Below, one piece after another: positions 1-14,300 of a stretch of 64,000 nucleotides of DNA (positions within the stretch are counted from its first letter, which is position 1; every line of letters starts with the position of its first letter). The notes beneath the pieces are model-generated. The model was not told where the DNA came from, did no database searches, and worked only from the letters and a program-made list of their open reading frames with translations. Origin of the DNA: Neoarius graeffei (Eukaryota; Chordata; Actinopteri; Siluriformes; Ariidae); contig NC_083581.1 in the NCBI RefSeq assembly GCF_027579695.1, positions 59,474,200-59,538,199 on the forward strand. The letters are read 5' to 3'. A program made the translations under genes and the position numbers.

Positions 1-390
1 ATCATAAAACAGAAGATACGACAAAAAAGACCTAAGACAGTTGAGCAACTAGAATCCTACATTAGACAAGAATGGGTTAACATTCCTATCCCTAAACTTG
101 AGCAACTTGTCTCCTCAGTCCCCAGACGTTTACAGACTGTTGTAAAGAGAAAAGGGGATGTCTCACAGTGGTAAACATGGCCTTGTCCCAACTTTTTTGA
201 GATGTGTTGTTGTCATGAAATTTAAAATCACCTAATTTTTCTCTTTAAATGATACATTTTCTCAGTTTAAACATTTGATATGTCATCTATGTTCTATTCT
301 GAATAAAATATGGAATTTTGAAACTTCCACATCATTGCATTCCGTTTTTATGTACAATTTGTACTTTGTCCCAACTTTTTTGGAATCGGG

Positions 391-393
<3 letters not shown>
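1..393 (+). mobile_element. Tc1-like transposon, 3' end (family with CCCCGATTCCAAAAAAG ends)
   Basis: The window opens inside the C-terminal coding part of a Tc1 transposase ([16 protein letters not shown] in frame, stop near 170). It ends in the terminal inverted repeat GTCCCAACTTTTTTGGAATC. The same family recurs at 11614-13580 and, inverted, at 48531-54057. The 5' part lies outside the window. The predicted ORF that runs through the terminal repeat into the TA tract is not a gene. Confidence 0.85.

Positions 394-457
<64 letters not shown>
394..457. repeat. (TA)n microsatellite
   Basis: An uninterrupted TA dinucleotide run of about 64 bases directly follows the Tc1 end. It may have grown from the TA target site of that element. 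Confidence 0.95.
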
Positions 458-462
<5 letters not shown>

Positions 463-479
463 CAGTATATTCCCACCTA

Positions 480-885
480 ATCTTCAGCTGTCCAGTTTTG
501 ATGAGTTTGTGCCCATGTTGGCCTCAGATTCTTGTTCTGGACTGACAGGAGTGGAACCGAATGTGGTCGTCTGATGATGTAACCCATCCACCAGAAGGTT
601 TGATGTTTTGTGCATACTGAGATGCTTTTCTACTCTCGATGGTCATAAAGAGTGATTGTTATCCTTCTTGGCAGCTTGAACCAATCTGGATCTGGACATG
701 CTCCTCTGACCTTTCTTATCAACAAGGCATTTCCACCCACAGAACTGTTGCTCACTCAGTGTTTTTTGTTTTTCACACCTTTGTGTGTATTCTCTTGAGA
801 CTGTTGTGTGTGAAAACCCCAGGAGATCAGCAGTTTCTGAAATACTCAAACCAGCCCATCTGACAGCAACAACCATGCCATGGAT
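480..885 (-). mobile_element. Tc1-like fragment (CACTGGCCACTTTATTAGG family), inverted
   Basis: The minus strand encodes the DNA-binding N-terminal part of a Tc1 transposase, with GLSISETADLLGFSHTTVSR (helix-turn-helix) and QFCGWKCLVDKKGQRSM, at about 876-643. The copy continues leftward to the TA tract. Both terminal repeats are missing, so this is an internal fragment. Confidence 0.75.
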
Positions 886-1110
886 TAAGTCACAGAGATC
901 ACACTTTCCACTCCTTCTGCTCTTTTAATGCTTTCTAATCACTGGACATTTTCCCAGGTCCAGACTCATTTCTCACACTCCTAACTTTTTTTTTTAAATC
1001 AATTTCTCTGTAGTTACTGAATGATGTACCTGAATACACCAATAACTAACTAAAATTTTCAGCCTTTAAAGAGTTCAGAGACTTTAAACATTTGTCAATT
1101 TTTTTACTTA

Positions 1111-1628
1111 CACTCACTGGCCACTTTATTAGGTACACCCATACACCTACTGTTTTATGCAGTTATCTAATCAGCCAGTATTTCAGAAACTGCTGATCTC
1201 CTGGGGTTTTCACACACAACAATCTCTGGTTTACACAGAACGGTGCGAAAAACAAAACACTGAGTGAGTGACAATTCTGTGGGTGGAAACGCTTTGTTGA
1301 TAGAGATCAAAGGAAAATGGCCAGGGGTGGGTTTCCCAAAAGCATCTTAACACTAAGAGCATCTCAACTAGGAGAGAGAGTGTTCATTGTGCTGCTTGCT
1401 CTACCATTTAACAATGATCTTCGTGCTATGATGCTTTTGGGGAACTTGGCACAGATTGGTTTGGGCTGCCAGGAAAGCTATAGTAACTCATAACAACTCT
1501 TTAGAACTGTGGTGAGCAGAAAAGTATCTCAGCATGCAACAGCAGAAGACCACATTGGATTCCACTCGAGCCAGCCAAGAACAGGAATCTTCACATCAAG
1601 AACAAGTTCCTATTAAAGTGACTGGTGT
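1111..1628 (+). mobile_element. Tc1-like deletion derivative, same family as 480-885
   Basis: The left end CACTCACTGGCCACTTTATT and the right end TATTAAAGTGACTGGTGTGA form an imperfect inverted repeat. Short stretches of the transposase gene remain (TTTCAGAAACTGCTGATCTC, GCAGAAGACCACA). A small MITE splits it at 1323-1450. Confidence 0.7.
1323..1450. mobile_element. Small MITE nested in the Tc1 copy
   Basis: Ends are GTTTCCCAAAAGCATC and GATGCTTTTGGGGAAC, about 130 bp apart. The flanks TGGCCAG and TGGCACAG look like a worn 7-8 bp target duplication. That fits a hAT-type non-autonomous element. Confidence 0.55.
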
Positions 1629-2396
1629 GAATGAATGAATGAATTCCTAACTTGTTAAGGGCATTATCCCCTTAGCCTACGTCAGTTTCTCTTACTCCTC
1701 TTTAAACTCTTACTACTTTCTTTCAGAAGTTGTCATCTCCAAAGCATTTCAAAGGGGTACCAACTGAAAATTATTTTTTTTTGTGATGTAATTAGGATTT
1801 CCTCATCACCACATACCATCATGGCAGTATACCATTACTATTTATTTTATTGAAACCTTCTCTGGAAGCCATGAACCTTTTAGTCTCCACTAGGTGTCAT
1901 TATTAGTCCTGTTGCACAAAAGCAGGTATGCTACAACCTGCATAAATGAAGCTCTGTTTTTTTTCTTTCTTTTTTCTAGTTATTACATACAGAACTACCA
2001 CAGAGAGACCAAAAGATCATAAAGAAGAGGATGTTCCTCTGTGACGAAATTTTTACCATTTCAGCCTACTAATCTGTCCTAGGACACCTATTAAGCACTC
2101 TGGGGTGTTGGTTTGACGTATTTTCCTGTGTCGCATTTCTGAGAAATTTGCTTTACTTCACCACATAAAGTTTCAGGTCCTCAAGACTTAAACTTCCTGT
2201 TAGTAGTAGTCTTCTTGTGGAAGAGCAGTTTAGTGAATTTGGCAGTAGAGGTACATGTCAGAGGCTACTATGTAGCAGAATTCAATTACTTGCATACTTT
2301 TTGGTTATTTAATTCATTTCTGTACATTTTATTTGGTCAAATGTGCATGCTGAAGTTGATATTTCTGTTCATGGATATTTTAAAACTCATTTGCCC
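1629..2396. other. Unrecognised region upstream of tnfrsf25
   Basis: AT-rich sequence with no ORF or repeat I can name. It precedes the first coding exon, so it should contain 5' UTR and promoter sequence. I see no TATA box placed convincingly, and the transcription start is unknown. Confidence 0.4.
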
Positions 2397-5300
2397 ATGA
2401 CCATGTCGCCAATGTTTATGGTGAGTAACCATTTCTGAAAACAGATTTATTAGTTACCTACACTTACCTACTCCCTGCATATTATTAAATACTCTTAAAA
2501 CACACAAAGCTTATTAAATGCTGTTAAAGTGTACTCATATTCGAATTAGGGTTGTACCTTGTAATGTGATTGCAAGCTGATAGTTATTTCATTAGTTTAT
2601 TACATAGTTAATTCCACAGTAACCATAGGTCTATTGCTCTTTAGAGACAAAATTTATTGATTACGTAGCTAAACCCCAGGCCAACATTTGTTTTGACTGT
2701 CTCTTCTCTGAAATTTAGCATAGAACACAGGTCTATGAAAAAGTCAGGGAACATCTATCTCCATTCCGGTTGTATTATCACTCTGAGTTTAGTTCCAGAT
2801 CAGGGCTAGAACTATAATTTCTAGGGCTTTACATCTTCAGAAATGGGGTACACATGTTTATCAGTGGAAACTTGTAATATAAAGTTAGCAATGTAAATGA
2901 GCTGAGATAATCGAACAGGCTGTTAGTGGTCCAGTGATGCAGATAAGTATTAAAAAAAACCCATAATATAAACATTCTGGATGATTTGTTTACACTTCCA
3001 TTTTTTTTTTTTTTTTACAGTTTGAATAAATGTGATATTGGGAGACTATGTGGGAATTACAATGAATTTTTATTCAAGCAAAAATGGCTCGACAAATCTG
3101 TGATTGTATAATGACAGTAGGAATTCTGTTTTCGTGCTGTTGTGATTTGCTCTTCTGTTTATGGCTTCCTTTAACTGTGAAACCAGGATACAGCTCAAAG
3201 TTGTGTAGATCATTAATTTGTACTGAAACAAATGGCAAGACTGTAAAGAAGTAAATATTGGTTATGGTAATCAGATCATTGCTATATGTGATATTTCTTT
3301 ATACTCCAGGTATTTGCTCTGGTTGCAGCCTCTCTGTGTCACAGTGGAGACTGTTCGCATAAATGTTCACAGCCTTTGCCTGGTAATCAGATGCTTACCA
3401 CAACCAGCTGTTTGGCAGGTAAACAAAGTTTCTCCTTTTGACTTAAAAAATGGAAGGTTGATTTAAGAAATGTGGTGTTTTAAGCATTTTCTTTGGCTTT
3501 AAATTAAGTTGTGCACCTTTTGTGCCGGTGGCACGGTGGTGTAGTGGTTAGCGCTGTCGCCTCACAGCAAGAAGGTCCGGGTTCGAGCCCCGTGGCCGGC
3601 GAGGGCCTTTCTGTGCGGAGTTTGCATGTTGTCCACGTGGGTTTCCTCCGGGTGCTCCGGTTTCCCCCACAGTCCAAAGACATGCAGGTTAGGTTAACTG
3701 GTGACTCTAAATTGACCATAAGTGTGAATGGTTGTCTGTGTCAGCCCTGTGATGACCTGGCGACTTGTCCAGGGTGTACCCCGCCTTTCGCCCGTAGTCA
3801 GCTGGGATAGGCTCCAGCTTGCCTGTGACCCTGTAGAACAGGATAAAGTGGCGAGAGATAATGAGATGAGACCTTTTGTGCCCATTGTTTTAAATGACAT
3901 CCATGTCATTAATATCGGTCTTGTCACACTAATGACAGATTTCAGCTGGAACTGAGATGGAGGCCTGTACTAAAGTGTTAGCTTGCTGCATGTTGTTTTG
4001 CTGAATCAATTTCTTCATGTTTAGCAACTGTATCCATTCATACACTATACAGCCAATAAAATGTGGGCATTTGACCATCAGTGATATACATGATGATCAC
4101 ATATGTGGGGCTTCCCCCAACTGTTGCCCTAAAGTTGCACTTACTAGAGGAAGCACACAGTTGTACAGTATACCTTTGTATACTGCCGCATTCTAGTTTC
4201 CCTTCACTGGAACTAAGGGGCCTAAACCTGTTCCAGCATGACAGTGCCCCTGTGCACAAAGCGAGCTCTATGAAGACATTGTTTGCCAAGTTTGGAGTGG
4301 AAACAGTTGAGTGGCCTGCACAGAGCCCTAACCTCAACCCACCTGATCAACTTTGGAATACTGAATGCACCCCAGACCTTCTCACCCAACATCGGTGTAC
4401 AACCCCAGTAAAGCTCTTATGACTGAATGGCTAAATCTGCACAGGCACATTCCAAAATCTAGTGGCAAGCCTTCCCAGAAGAATAGAGGATATTATAACA
4501 AAAAATGGGGAGTTAATCTGGAATGGGATGTTCAAGAAGCATGTGTGGGTGTGATGTTCATATGTCCACAAACTTTTGGCCATATAGTGTAAGAATTGAT
4601 TTTAAAGTCTCTCGTTAAAGCATTAACATGAAGCATAAGTAAGGAATAAAACATAATGGGGCATGCTGTTATAGGTAAATAAAAGAATTAACAATGTAGT
4701 GGTGTGACATGGCCCAGTTACTGTTACCAACCATAACAATTTTTCCACAATGATCAACATTTTTCACAATTAATAAAATCTATGATTGATGAAATATTGT
4801 ACTTTTAGCCATTTATAGGTACATTTTAATGATGTGAAACATCCAAGAAAGAAATCCGTTACTGTTCCAGCTATAAATAGCCGTCCCTTCATCAGCTTCT
4901 CTTTTGGTCTCTCTTGAGGTTAAGAAGAAAAAAAACAAGCAACCAGAGAACGCAAAAAGTTCTCTATCATGAACTCAGACAATTACAATGCGCTGACACT
5001 TTCCAGTGTGCTGAGATTCCTTCCATCAAAATTAAATGTCTCATCATCTCTAGCCGCTTTATCCTGTTCTACAGGGTCGCAGGCAAGCTGGAGCCTATCC
5101 CAGCTGACTGCAGGCGAGGTACACCCTGGACAAGTCATCACAGGGCTGACACATAGACAACCATTCACACTCACGGTCAATTTAGAGTCACCAGTTAACC
5201 TAACCTGCATGTCTTTGGACTGTGGGGGAAACCAGAGCACCCAGAGGAAACGCACGCGGACAACATACAAACTCCGCACAGAAAGGCCCTTGTCGGCCAC

Positions 5301-8300
5301 AGGGCTCAAACCCGGACCTTCTTGATGTGAGGCGACAGCACTAACCACTACACCACCGTGCCGCCAAGTTAAATGTCTTCTTAGGGAAAACTTTACCATA
5401 TCTGCAATTATACACTTTGAACTGTTAAATAAACAAACTTTTAAAATGTGCTGTTATTTTTAGGCTTAGATTATAAGGGACATCTGTCATACAAGTCCCT
5501 TTAAATATACTATTACTATTAAAAAACCCCCAAACATACTAGAACGATCAAATTAATATCAACGTGACTTGTTGAATCACAGCCAGCTCTATTGTTAAAG
5601 CTGTGCTAAATTACCCAACACCTTCTGACCAATCAGAATTGAGAATTCAGCAGTTCTGAGGTACATGTAAGATTAATGCACTTCAACACCTTTTGAGGTT
5701 TATATTAGTATTATTAGGTTAAAGTCTTGTAAAGTACATACAGATGTGTTGCCCTTGAGGAACCTGACAAAATTCTGACTTTTCAGGCTATTTCAAAAAA
5801 GCATCTTGCCAAAATCCAGGTTATTTACTCTGTGAGAAATGTGAAAAGGACAAATACACAAAATATAACAACACACTGCTTGATTGCATACCTTGCGAAT
5901 CGTGTGGTGTTGGTGAGTAAATTTGATTATCATTTGAAATTCAGTTGCAAAAATCATACATCTTTGTGTAATGTAAGGTTGGAAAGAGATCTCTTGGTTT
6001 ACAGGTATGATTACTATGCGTGAATGTACAAATGAAAAGAACCGGGAGTGCAGGTGCAAAGATGGGCTTTACATGATTAACAAGCATACAACTTACTCGT
6101 CATGTGAAAACTGTACAAGATGCACAAACTGTAGCACATGTAAGTAAAATCTGGTATCAAATCAAATGTCATTCTATGCACCTTTTTTTTTAAACATCAA
6201 TATCAAATAAAAAAAGCATAACTGAGTGTTTGCAAGCTGTAAATATCTGGAGTCCAATGTATGTACCTTATATTGCTAGTGAAATGATTTTCAGCATGTG
6301 AAGTTTGTTTTATTACAGTTTAATCACTATTACTGCTACAGACCAAACACGGTGATGCCTAACAACAATTAAACTAGACTGCATTTCCACAGAGAAAATG
6401 CAAAGTGTGCTTGCTGAGCTGTAGCAGAACAGCTATCATGCTAGCATGCTAAAAGCTAGCATGCCAACATGCTAGCAACTAGCATGCTAACAGTTAGAAT
6501 ACTAACATGCTAAAAGCTAGCATGTTAACATGTTAATGCTAACATGCTAATAGATAACATGCTAACAGCTAGCATTCTAACATGCTAATGATTAACATGC
6601 TATTTGTTAAAATTCTAACACTTTAAGGCTAATATGCTGACAGCTATCATGCTAACAGCTAACAGGCTAACATGCTAATGACTAGTATGTTAACTTTTAG
6701 CATGCTAACATGCTGAGGGTGACATGCTAACAGCTAACAGTTAGCATGCTAACATGCTCAGGCGAACTCGCTAACAGCAAACATGCGAACTCTGCATGTT
6801 ACCATGCTAATCCTGACATGTTAACAGCTCTCATGATAACATGCTAATGGTGAACATGCTAACAACTCGCGAGCTAACAGCAGGCATGATATCGTAATGG
6901 GTAACATGCTAACAGCTAACATGGTAACACGTGAATGCTTATATGCTAATTGCTATCGTGTGTGCGTGTAAGTATTCCTTATAAAGTGGCCATTGAGTTG
7001 AAGTTGATTTGCTGTAAAAGTCTCAAATGAGCAGATCCTTGCCAAATGCATCATCACCTATGGGGGAAGGGAGGAATGACTCAGCTTCCATTGATTAGCG
7101 GCAAAATGGAGAAAAAATGGATGGATGAAAGACAAGACAAAGACGAGTGCGGGTCAGAACCGATGTGTGTGTGATGGGTGATTTGGCCTGAGGTGTCATA
7201 TGAAGTTTGGCGGATGTGTGGTGAAGTGTTACTGAGCAAAACTCCATTCATTTGAATGGGGCCAAAAATCAATGGAAGCCTATGGAGGGAAAAAGAGATG
7301 CGTGAAAACCAAGGAAAAGATGAGTGCAGGTCTCAGATGAGGGGATGGATCTGTGTGGGGACTTGGCCTGAGGCATCAAGTGAAATTTCTTGGAGTTTGG
7401 TCACTTGGTTAAAAAAATTGATGGAGAGTGAAAGTTTTACTCCTGAAACACCATTCATTTTCAATGGGGCCAAAAATCAATGCAAGCCTAAGGAGGAAAA
7501 AGGGATGAGCAAAAAGAAAGGAAAACTATGAGTGCGGGTCAGGACCGATTGCATGTATGTGTCGGGGGAGTTGGCCTGAAGTATCACATGAGGTTTGGTG
7601 CATCTGTGATGGGGCGTGTCCGAGTAGGATGATTCGATTCATGAGCCCTATTCATTCTCTATGGGAAAAAAACAAAAGAAAAACGACAAGAACAAAAGAA
7701 TGGGCGCGTTGATCCAAAAGCTGTATACAAGCACACTACACCACTTCGGGCCAGACGTCTCAGAGTTGGAACGGTGTCTCTATCTCGAACGCCCTAGGAG
7801 TAGTAGTATGGAATCAATTTTGTGCCAAAATGTTCATACAATGCTTTTGAAACATCAAACAAAAACGACAAATCAAAATACAAAAAAAGAAAAAAAGTCA
7901 ATTTTTTTAGACTGGCAAACAAATTATTTGTGTAATCATGCAAAAAATCAGTCTATTACTCTTCAGAAACCTTTTATTTTTGTTCCGCGTCTTTCTCAGT
8001 TTTGCTTGACGTAATTTATTTTGGTTGCGATTCCAGCTTTCTCGTTTGCGCTCCCTGACTTTTTGCTTGCAGTTTTGGCACAAACTTCACGTGTGGGTGG
8101 GCTGTCCAGGAATGCATTGCCATTGGGTAACTTGTGTTTGACTGACAGCTCCGCTCAGCCATTCCCCGGAGGCTGTTGCGGCCATTTCCTACTCGGATTT
8201 TGGCGGACTGTTTGACAAGTGACCGATCCATTGACGGTAAACAAGGATCGAGTGGACTTCAGTGACGACTATAATATTGAATTAATTCAACAAAGTGTAA

Positions 8301-11300
8301 ATTCAATATCATAGTCGCCACTGAAGTCCACTCGATCCTTGTTTACCGTCAATGGATCGGTCACTCGTCAAACAGTCCGCCAGAATCCGAGTAGGGAATG
8401 GCTGAGTGTAGCTGTCAGTCAAACACAAGTTAGCCAATGGGAATGCACTCCTGGACAGCCCACCCACACGTGAAGTTTGTGCCAAAACTGCAAGCAAAAA
8501 GTCAGGGAGCACAAACGAGAAAGCTGGAATCGCAACCAAAATAAATTACGTCAAACAAAACTGAGAAAGACGCGGAACAAAAATAAAAGGTTTCTGAAGA
8601 GTAATAGACTGATATTTTGCACGATTACACGAATAATTTGTTTGCCAGTCTAAAAAAAATTGACTTTTTTTTTTTCTTTTTTTGTATTTTGATTTGTCGT
8701 TTTTGTTTGATATTTCAAAAGTATTGTATGAAGATTTTGGCACAAAATTGATTCCATAGAGTAGTGGATCCAAAAAACGTGTCGGAATAAGGCAGAATAA
8801 GTAAACTTAAGAAGAACAATAGTGTGCTTGCCTTTGGCGAGCAAGCACACTAATGAGGAAACCTAAATCTTTGTGGTCAAATGAGTAATAAATGAGTGAT
8901 AAATGGGATGATCTATTGAGCCAATAGATAAAATACTCATAAACAGTGCTAGTATTAACTGTAAAACATACATGTGTGGTGTGCCTATAGTGCTTAATTA
9001 CAGTGATAAGATTTTGGCCATTTCCAGTTAGATCTATAGTGTTCCAATAGAATAAAGTCATTTCTCAATTTACTAAAGATTTATTTTAAAAAAAAAGTTA
9101 TTGAAACTTTATACCTGCTCCTTGATTACAATTTCACCTTTCAAGTCTTTTAAACAGAATGCTTCAAAATCCTGTAACTGCCAGTGTGAGGTAATCATAA
9201 TGATATGATGTAGTAAAATATTATGAGAACTTAATTTTAAGCTGTTTATGTCTGATTGTTCTTTAGGCCCCGAATGTAATGGTAAATGTGGAGTGCCGTC
9301 TTGTGGGCGTGACCAATTCTTGGATCAAAAGGGGAAATGCCAGTCATGCGCTGCGTAAGAGATGTCTTTTTTTTTATGTAGAATGGTTTTCTTGCTTCTT
9401 GTTTTTGGACAGTTTTTAATTTTAGGAACTGTGGTGATTATTGTCAAAGCTTTTGCTGATTAAATAAATGTGAGTTTTAGAATTCAACTCACGTTTATTT
9501 TAGAACTGATAACCACTTTGGGAAAGCAAAAAATCAAGAAGTTTAGTGAAAATAGTTTCAGGTTCTGTTTGATTCTTCAAAGTGAAATGTGGTAGAATTT
9601 AGGTTAGTGGGTTGTGGGTTTCCTGTATATAGGAGTGAACATCTTTTGTCAGAATTTCCTGCCATTTTAGAGAGATCTGCTAATCAGCTTTCCTGAAGAA
9701 ATGTCACAAACATAATGTGTGTCTAAATTATAGTTAGTGGCCACGTCATTACACCTACTCTTCTGATGTACTTAAGAGAGAGCCAGAGCTGTTTACAGTT
9801 AACTGTAATTCACACATTCTTGGTGCTACTTTTGAAGTCAGTTGACTGGCTTTCTCTCTCTCTCTCTCTACGCTTATATACAAAGTTGTTTATTTATGCT
9901 TATTATTTTTTTCCTCTCATGATCACAGTCACAATTGCTCGGATAAGTCCTGTAAATCCTTTTGTGAACCAGGTAATTAAAAATACACACGTACAATGTC
10001 TGGCAAACACTTTTCACCAATTCCACATATACTTCATGTGCGCTTTAGACAACAGTATTCTGACAATATATAATGTATTTGCAGACATCAAGGAATCATG
10101 TTATAGATGATGTTTTGTCTTGTTTTAGTGAAATCTAATCTCACAATATGGATTTTGGTGATTGCGTCCCTGTCCATACTGGCACTGCTCGGACTTTTTG
10201 CTCTTTTTTGCTTCATCTGTGAAGCCTATAGAAGGAAACAATTTTGCTACTGGGTTCATATAAAGAACATGAATGACGGCCATGCTGGTCATAATGAAGT
10301 TCCACCAAACACGCCAACTTTACCTGGTAAATGACCTTTTTTTTTTCTTCTTTGATGTTTTGGATATTAGCATTGGGAACACATGCTCACATGTGAACAC
10401 ATTAACATATTATAATTTGTAGACAAAGCCAATCGAAATTATTCATGTTTCCCTTTTTTCAACAGATCAGCCTGAGGACCAGCTGAACAATCATTTGCTA
10501 TTGGTTTGTATTATCTTCTATGAATGATGTACACATGACTGTTTTAGTGTGCTTGAAATGAAACCAAGCAAACAAATTAACAAAAAAATGATTTCTCTCT
10601 TTTTAAAGAACATAATCTCTGGAACTGCAGTGAAAGATCCAGGGACCAGAGACAAACAAAGACGTCTGGACTCAGACTGGACTAGACAAATCGCAGCACC
10701 CCTTATTATAAATGAGGGTATAAAAGGCATAGTAACTATATATATTTTTAATAATTAAGTGTTATGAGATTCTGTTTTCTCAGCAGGATTTGTTGAGTGT
10801 CTTTTCATTAGTTGCTGATCAAAAAGTCAATTTCTGTTTGAATCCCAGTGATGCCACAGCCATCTGTGGCTGGGAGCCCAAGAAAACAAAATTGGCCTGT
10901 GCTCTCAGGAAGGGGTGGCATATTCTCTCACCCCTGTCAGTTAGAGCAACGCTAGTCAACCATGGGTGTCCGTGAGCTCATGCATACAGAAGTGGGTGAA
11001 TAGCACTTTCCTCTGAGTGTGTTATGCTGTCCCCTAACATTGCATAAGCAGCATTTTGAAAAGATGGGGTCAGCTGGCATCAGGTGCTTCCTCCAAGGCC
11101 TTTGACCTCCGTGGTTGGTATCTGTCGTGTGATGGGGAGACCTGTCTTGTGGGTGGGAATTGGCCATATCTAAATTAGGGAGAAAACTGGGGGGAAAGTA
11201 AATTTCTATACAATTATTTAGAAAACTTGTACCAAATGATTAGATGCTCAATCAGATAAGGGAGTGCAGCATAAGTGTGCTTGATGTCTCAAACACTTCC

Positions 11301-14300
11301 TATTGAGAAAATGAACATGCAAACATAATTATTGCTATCAACTGTAAGCTGATTCAATCTGACACATATTTCAATATGTCACATATCTTTCAAAAATATA
11401 ATATAGTACTGTATATTTATTTACTAATTTAGTAGAGGACACTGAAAAAGAGTTAAAGAGTGCATTTCAGATAATAAAAGAGAATTACTTAAGGTTCTGT
11501 ACATTACAAACATTACAAAAACTGTATGGCATAACAAGAAGTTTGCAGAACAACATGGGTAAATTTTCAAAGATTTTTGAAATAACCCTCCAGCTGGTTC
11601 CATTATAAAACTACAACCCCAATTCCAAAAAAGTTGGGACACGGTGTAAAACATAAATAAAAACAGAATGTGAAGATTTGCAAATCATGGAAACCCTATA
11701 TTTCATTGAAAAAAGTGCAAAGACAACATATCAAATCTTGAAATTGAGAAATTTTGTTGTTTTTTTGAAAAATATATGCTCATTTTGAATTTGAGGTCAG
11801 CAACACGTTTCAAAAAAGTTGGGATGGGGCAACAAAAGACTGAAAAAGTTGTGTAATGCTAAAAAAAACCCCCTAATTTGGTTAATTGGCAACAGGTCAG
11901 TAACATGATTGGGTATAAAAAGAGCATCCCAGAGAGGCGGAGTCTCTCAGAAGTAAAGATGGGGAGGGGTTCAATGCTCTGTGAAAGACTGCGGTGGCAA
12001 ACTGCAACAATTTAAGAATAACATTCTTCAATGTAAAATTGCAAAGAATTTGGGGATTACATCATCTATGGTAGATAAAAAAAGTTGGGACTCATTAAAA
12101 TCATTAATGGAATCATTAAAAGATTCAGAGAACCTGGAGAAATCTCTGTATGCAAGAGACAAGGCTGAAAACTGACATTGGATGTCTGTGATCTTCAGGC
12201 TCTCAGGCGACACTGCATTAAAAACAGACATGTGTTTGTAGTGGAAATCACTGTATGGGCTCAGGAACACTTCAGAAAACCATCGTCTGTGAAAACAGTT
12301 CATTACTGCATCCACAAATGCAAGTTAAAACCGTTGGATATGTAAACAATATCCAGAAACACCGCCACCTTCTCTGGGCCCGAGCTCTTTTATGATGGAC
12401 TGAGGCGAAGTGGAAAACTGTCCCAAGCTTTGATGAATCAAAATTAGAAATTCTTTTTAGAAATCATGGACACCATGTCCTCCGAGCTAAAGAGGTGAGG
12501 GACCATCCGGCTTGTTATCAGTGCACATTTCAAAAGCCAGCATCTGTGATGCATGAGGGTGCATTAGTGCACATGACATGGGTAGCTTGTACATCTGGGA
12601 AGGCATCATTAATGCTGAATGATATATACACGTTTCAGAGCAATATGCTGCCATCCAGACAAAATCTTTTTCAGGGAAGGCCTTCTTTCTTTCAGCAAGA
12701 CAATGCCAAACTACTTTCAGCACATATTAAAACTGCATGGTTCCTTAATAAAAGAGTTCGGGTGCTAAACTGGCCTGATTGCAGTCCAGACCTGTCTCCC
12801 ATTTAAAATGTTTTGTGCATTACGAAGCGCAAAATATGACAAAGGAGACCCCGAACTGTTGAGCAACTGAAATGATATATCAGGCAATCATGGGACAACA
12901 TTCATCTTTCAAAACTACAGCAATTGGTCTCCTCAGTTCCCGAACATTTACGGAGTGTTGTTAAAAGCAGAGGTGATGCAACACAGTGGTAAACATACCC
13001 CTGTCCCAACTTTTTTGAAACATGTTGCTGACATCAAATTCAAAATAAGCATATATTTTTCAAATAAACAATAAAATTAATCAATTTCAACATTTGATAT
13101 GTTGTCTTTGTTCTATTTTCAATGAAATACTGTATAGGGTTTCCATCTCATTATCTGTAGCCGCTTTATCTTGTTCTACAGGGTCGCAGGCAAGCTGGAG
13201 CCTATCCCAGCTGACTACGGGCGAAAGGCGGGGTACACCCTGGACAAGTCGCCAGGTCATCACAGGGCTGACACATAGACACAGACAACCATTCACACTC
13301 AATTTAGAGTCACCAGTTAACCTAACCTGCATGTCTTTGGACTGTGGGGGAAACCGGAGCACCCGGAGGAAACCCACACAGACATGAGGAGAACATGCAA
13401 ACCCCACACAGAAAGGCCCTCGCCGGCCACGGGGCTCAAACCCAGACCCTCTTGCTGCAAGGCGACAGCGCTAACCACTACACCACCGTGCCGCCCCTAG
13501 GGTTTCCATGATTTGCAAATTATCGCATTGTTTTTAGTTACAGGTTACACAGTGTCCCAACTTTTTTGGCATTGGGGTTGTACATGGACATGTACCGGTA
13601 CCCAAGGGAACTTTTAAAAGCAAATCGCTGTAAAAGCAAATATTGATCTGATTTCATTTTTACTGTCTACCTTTATAGTAATTTTTTCATTATTCATTAT
13701 CTTTGGAAGCATTTGAGATCTTTGCAGAAATTCTTTAAACACAATTCATTTTACTAGATGTTTGTTAGTACATTGAAATTTTGCGTAGCACCGTATATAT
13801 AATAAGCCTCCTCTTTTCCCATAATATACCAAGCATTTTCTATTACAGATATCTTGTCTTTCGGATAGATGATGTGTTGGATTGTTTTGTACTTTTTGGT
13901 TCCCCACTGATGCACTATAGATGATGTGTTGGATTGTTTTGTACTTTTTGGTTCCCCACTGATGCACTAGATCAGGTTTTGTGTTTTGAGTTGAAAGCAT
14001 CTTTATTTAGACTTGACTGATACTCATGTTATTTACTTTGTCGTGAACAGAAATTATGTTTACTCTAAATCTCAAAATCTCAAAAACAATTCTAAAAGCT
14101 CTTTATCAAACCATGTTAAATTTGAATGTATGAGAAACCCAGCCTTTCCTAACACCTCTGAGCCTTATCATTTTGCCAATCAGGTGGGTGTTTGTGACCG
14201 TGTCAGAGAAGCTGAAGGCTCAGTGATGAAAGTGATTGATATGAGGACTACACCGAAGTTGCTCAATCAGATAAGACACTGCAGCATAAGTGTGCTTGAT

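Noticed and set aside
275..574. 99-residue ORF with poly-YI
   Set aside because: Runs from a Tc1 terminal repeat through a TA microsatellite; no coding character.
2215..2400. 61-residue ORF overlapping tnfrsf25 exon 1
   Set aside because: Different frame from the signal peptide and ends at TGA just as the real start begins; no splice logic.
3534..3600. tRNA-like sequence with A and B boxes
   Set aside because: It is the head of a SINE with target duplications; the same head occurs in all twelve copies and does not complete a tRNA cloverleaf on its own.
3504..3810. ORFs on both strands with [14 protein letters not shown] or [15 protein letters not shown] peptides, repeated at twelve places
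   Set aside because: All lie inside SINE copies; the recurring peptide is translation of the SINE body, not a protein family.
6395..6960. Possible CRISPR-like array
   Set aside because: Units are contiguous and variable with no unique spacers, and the genome is vertebrate.
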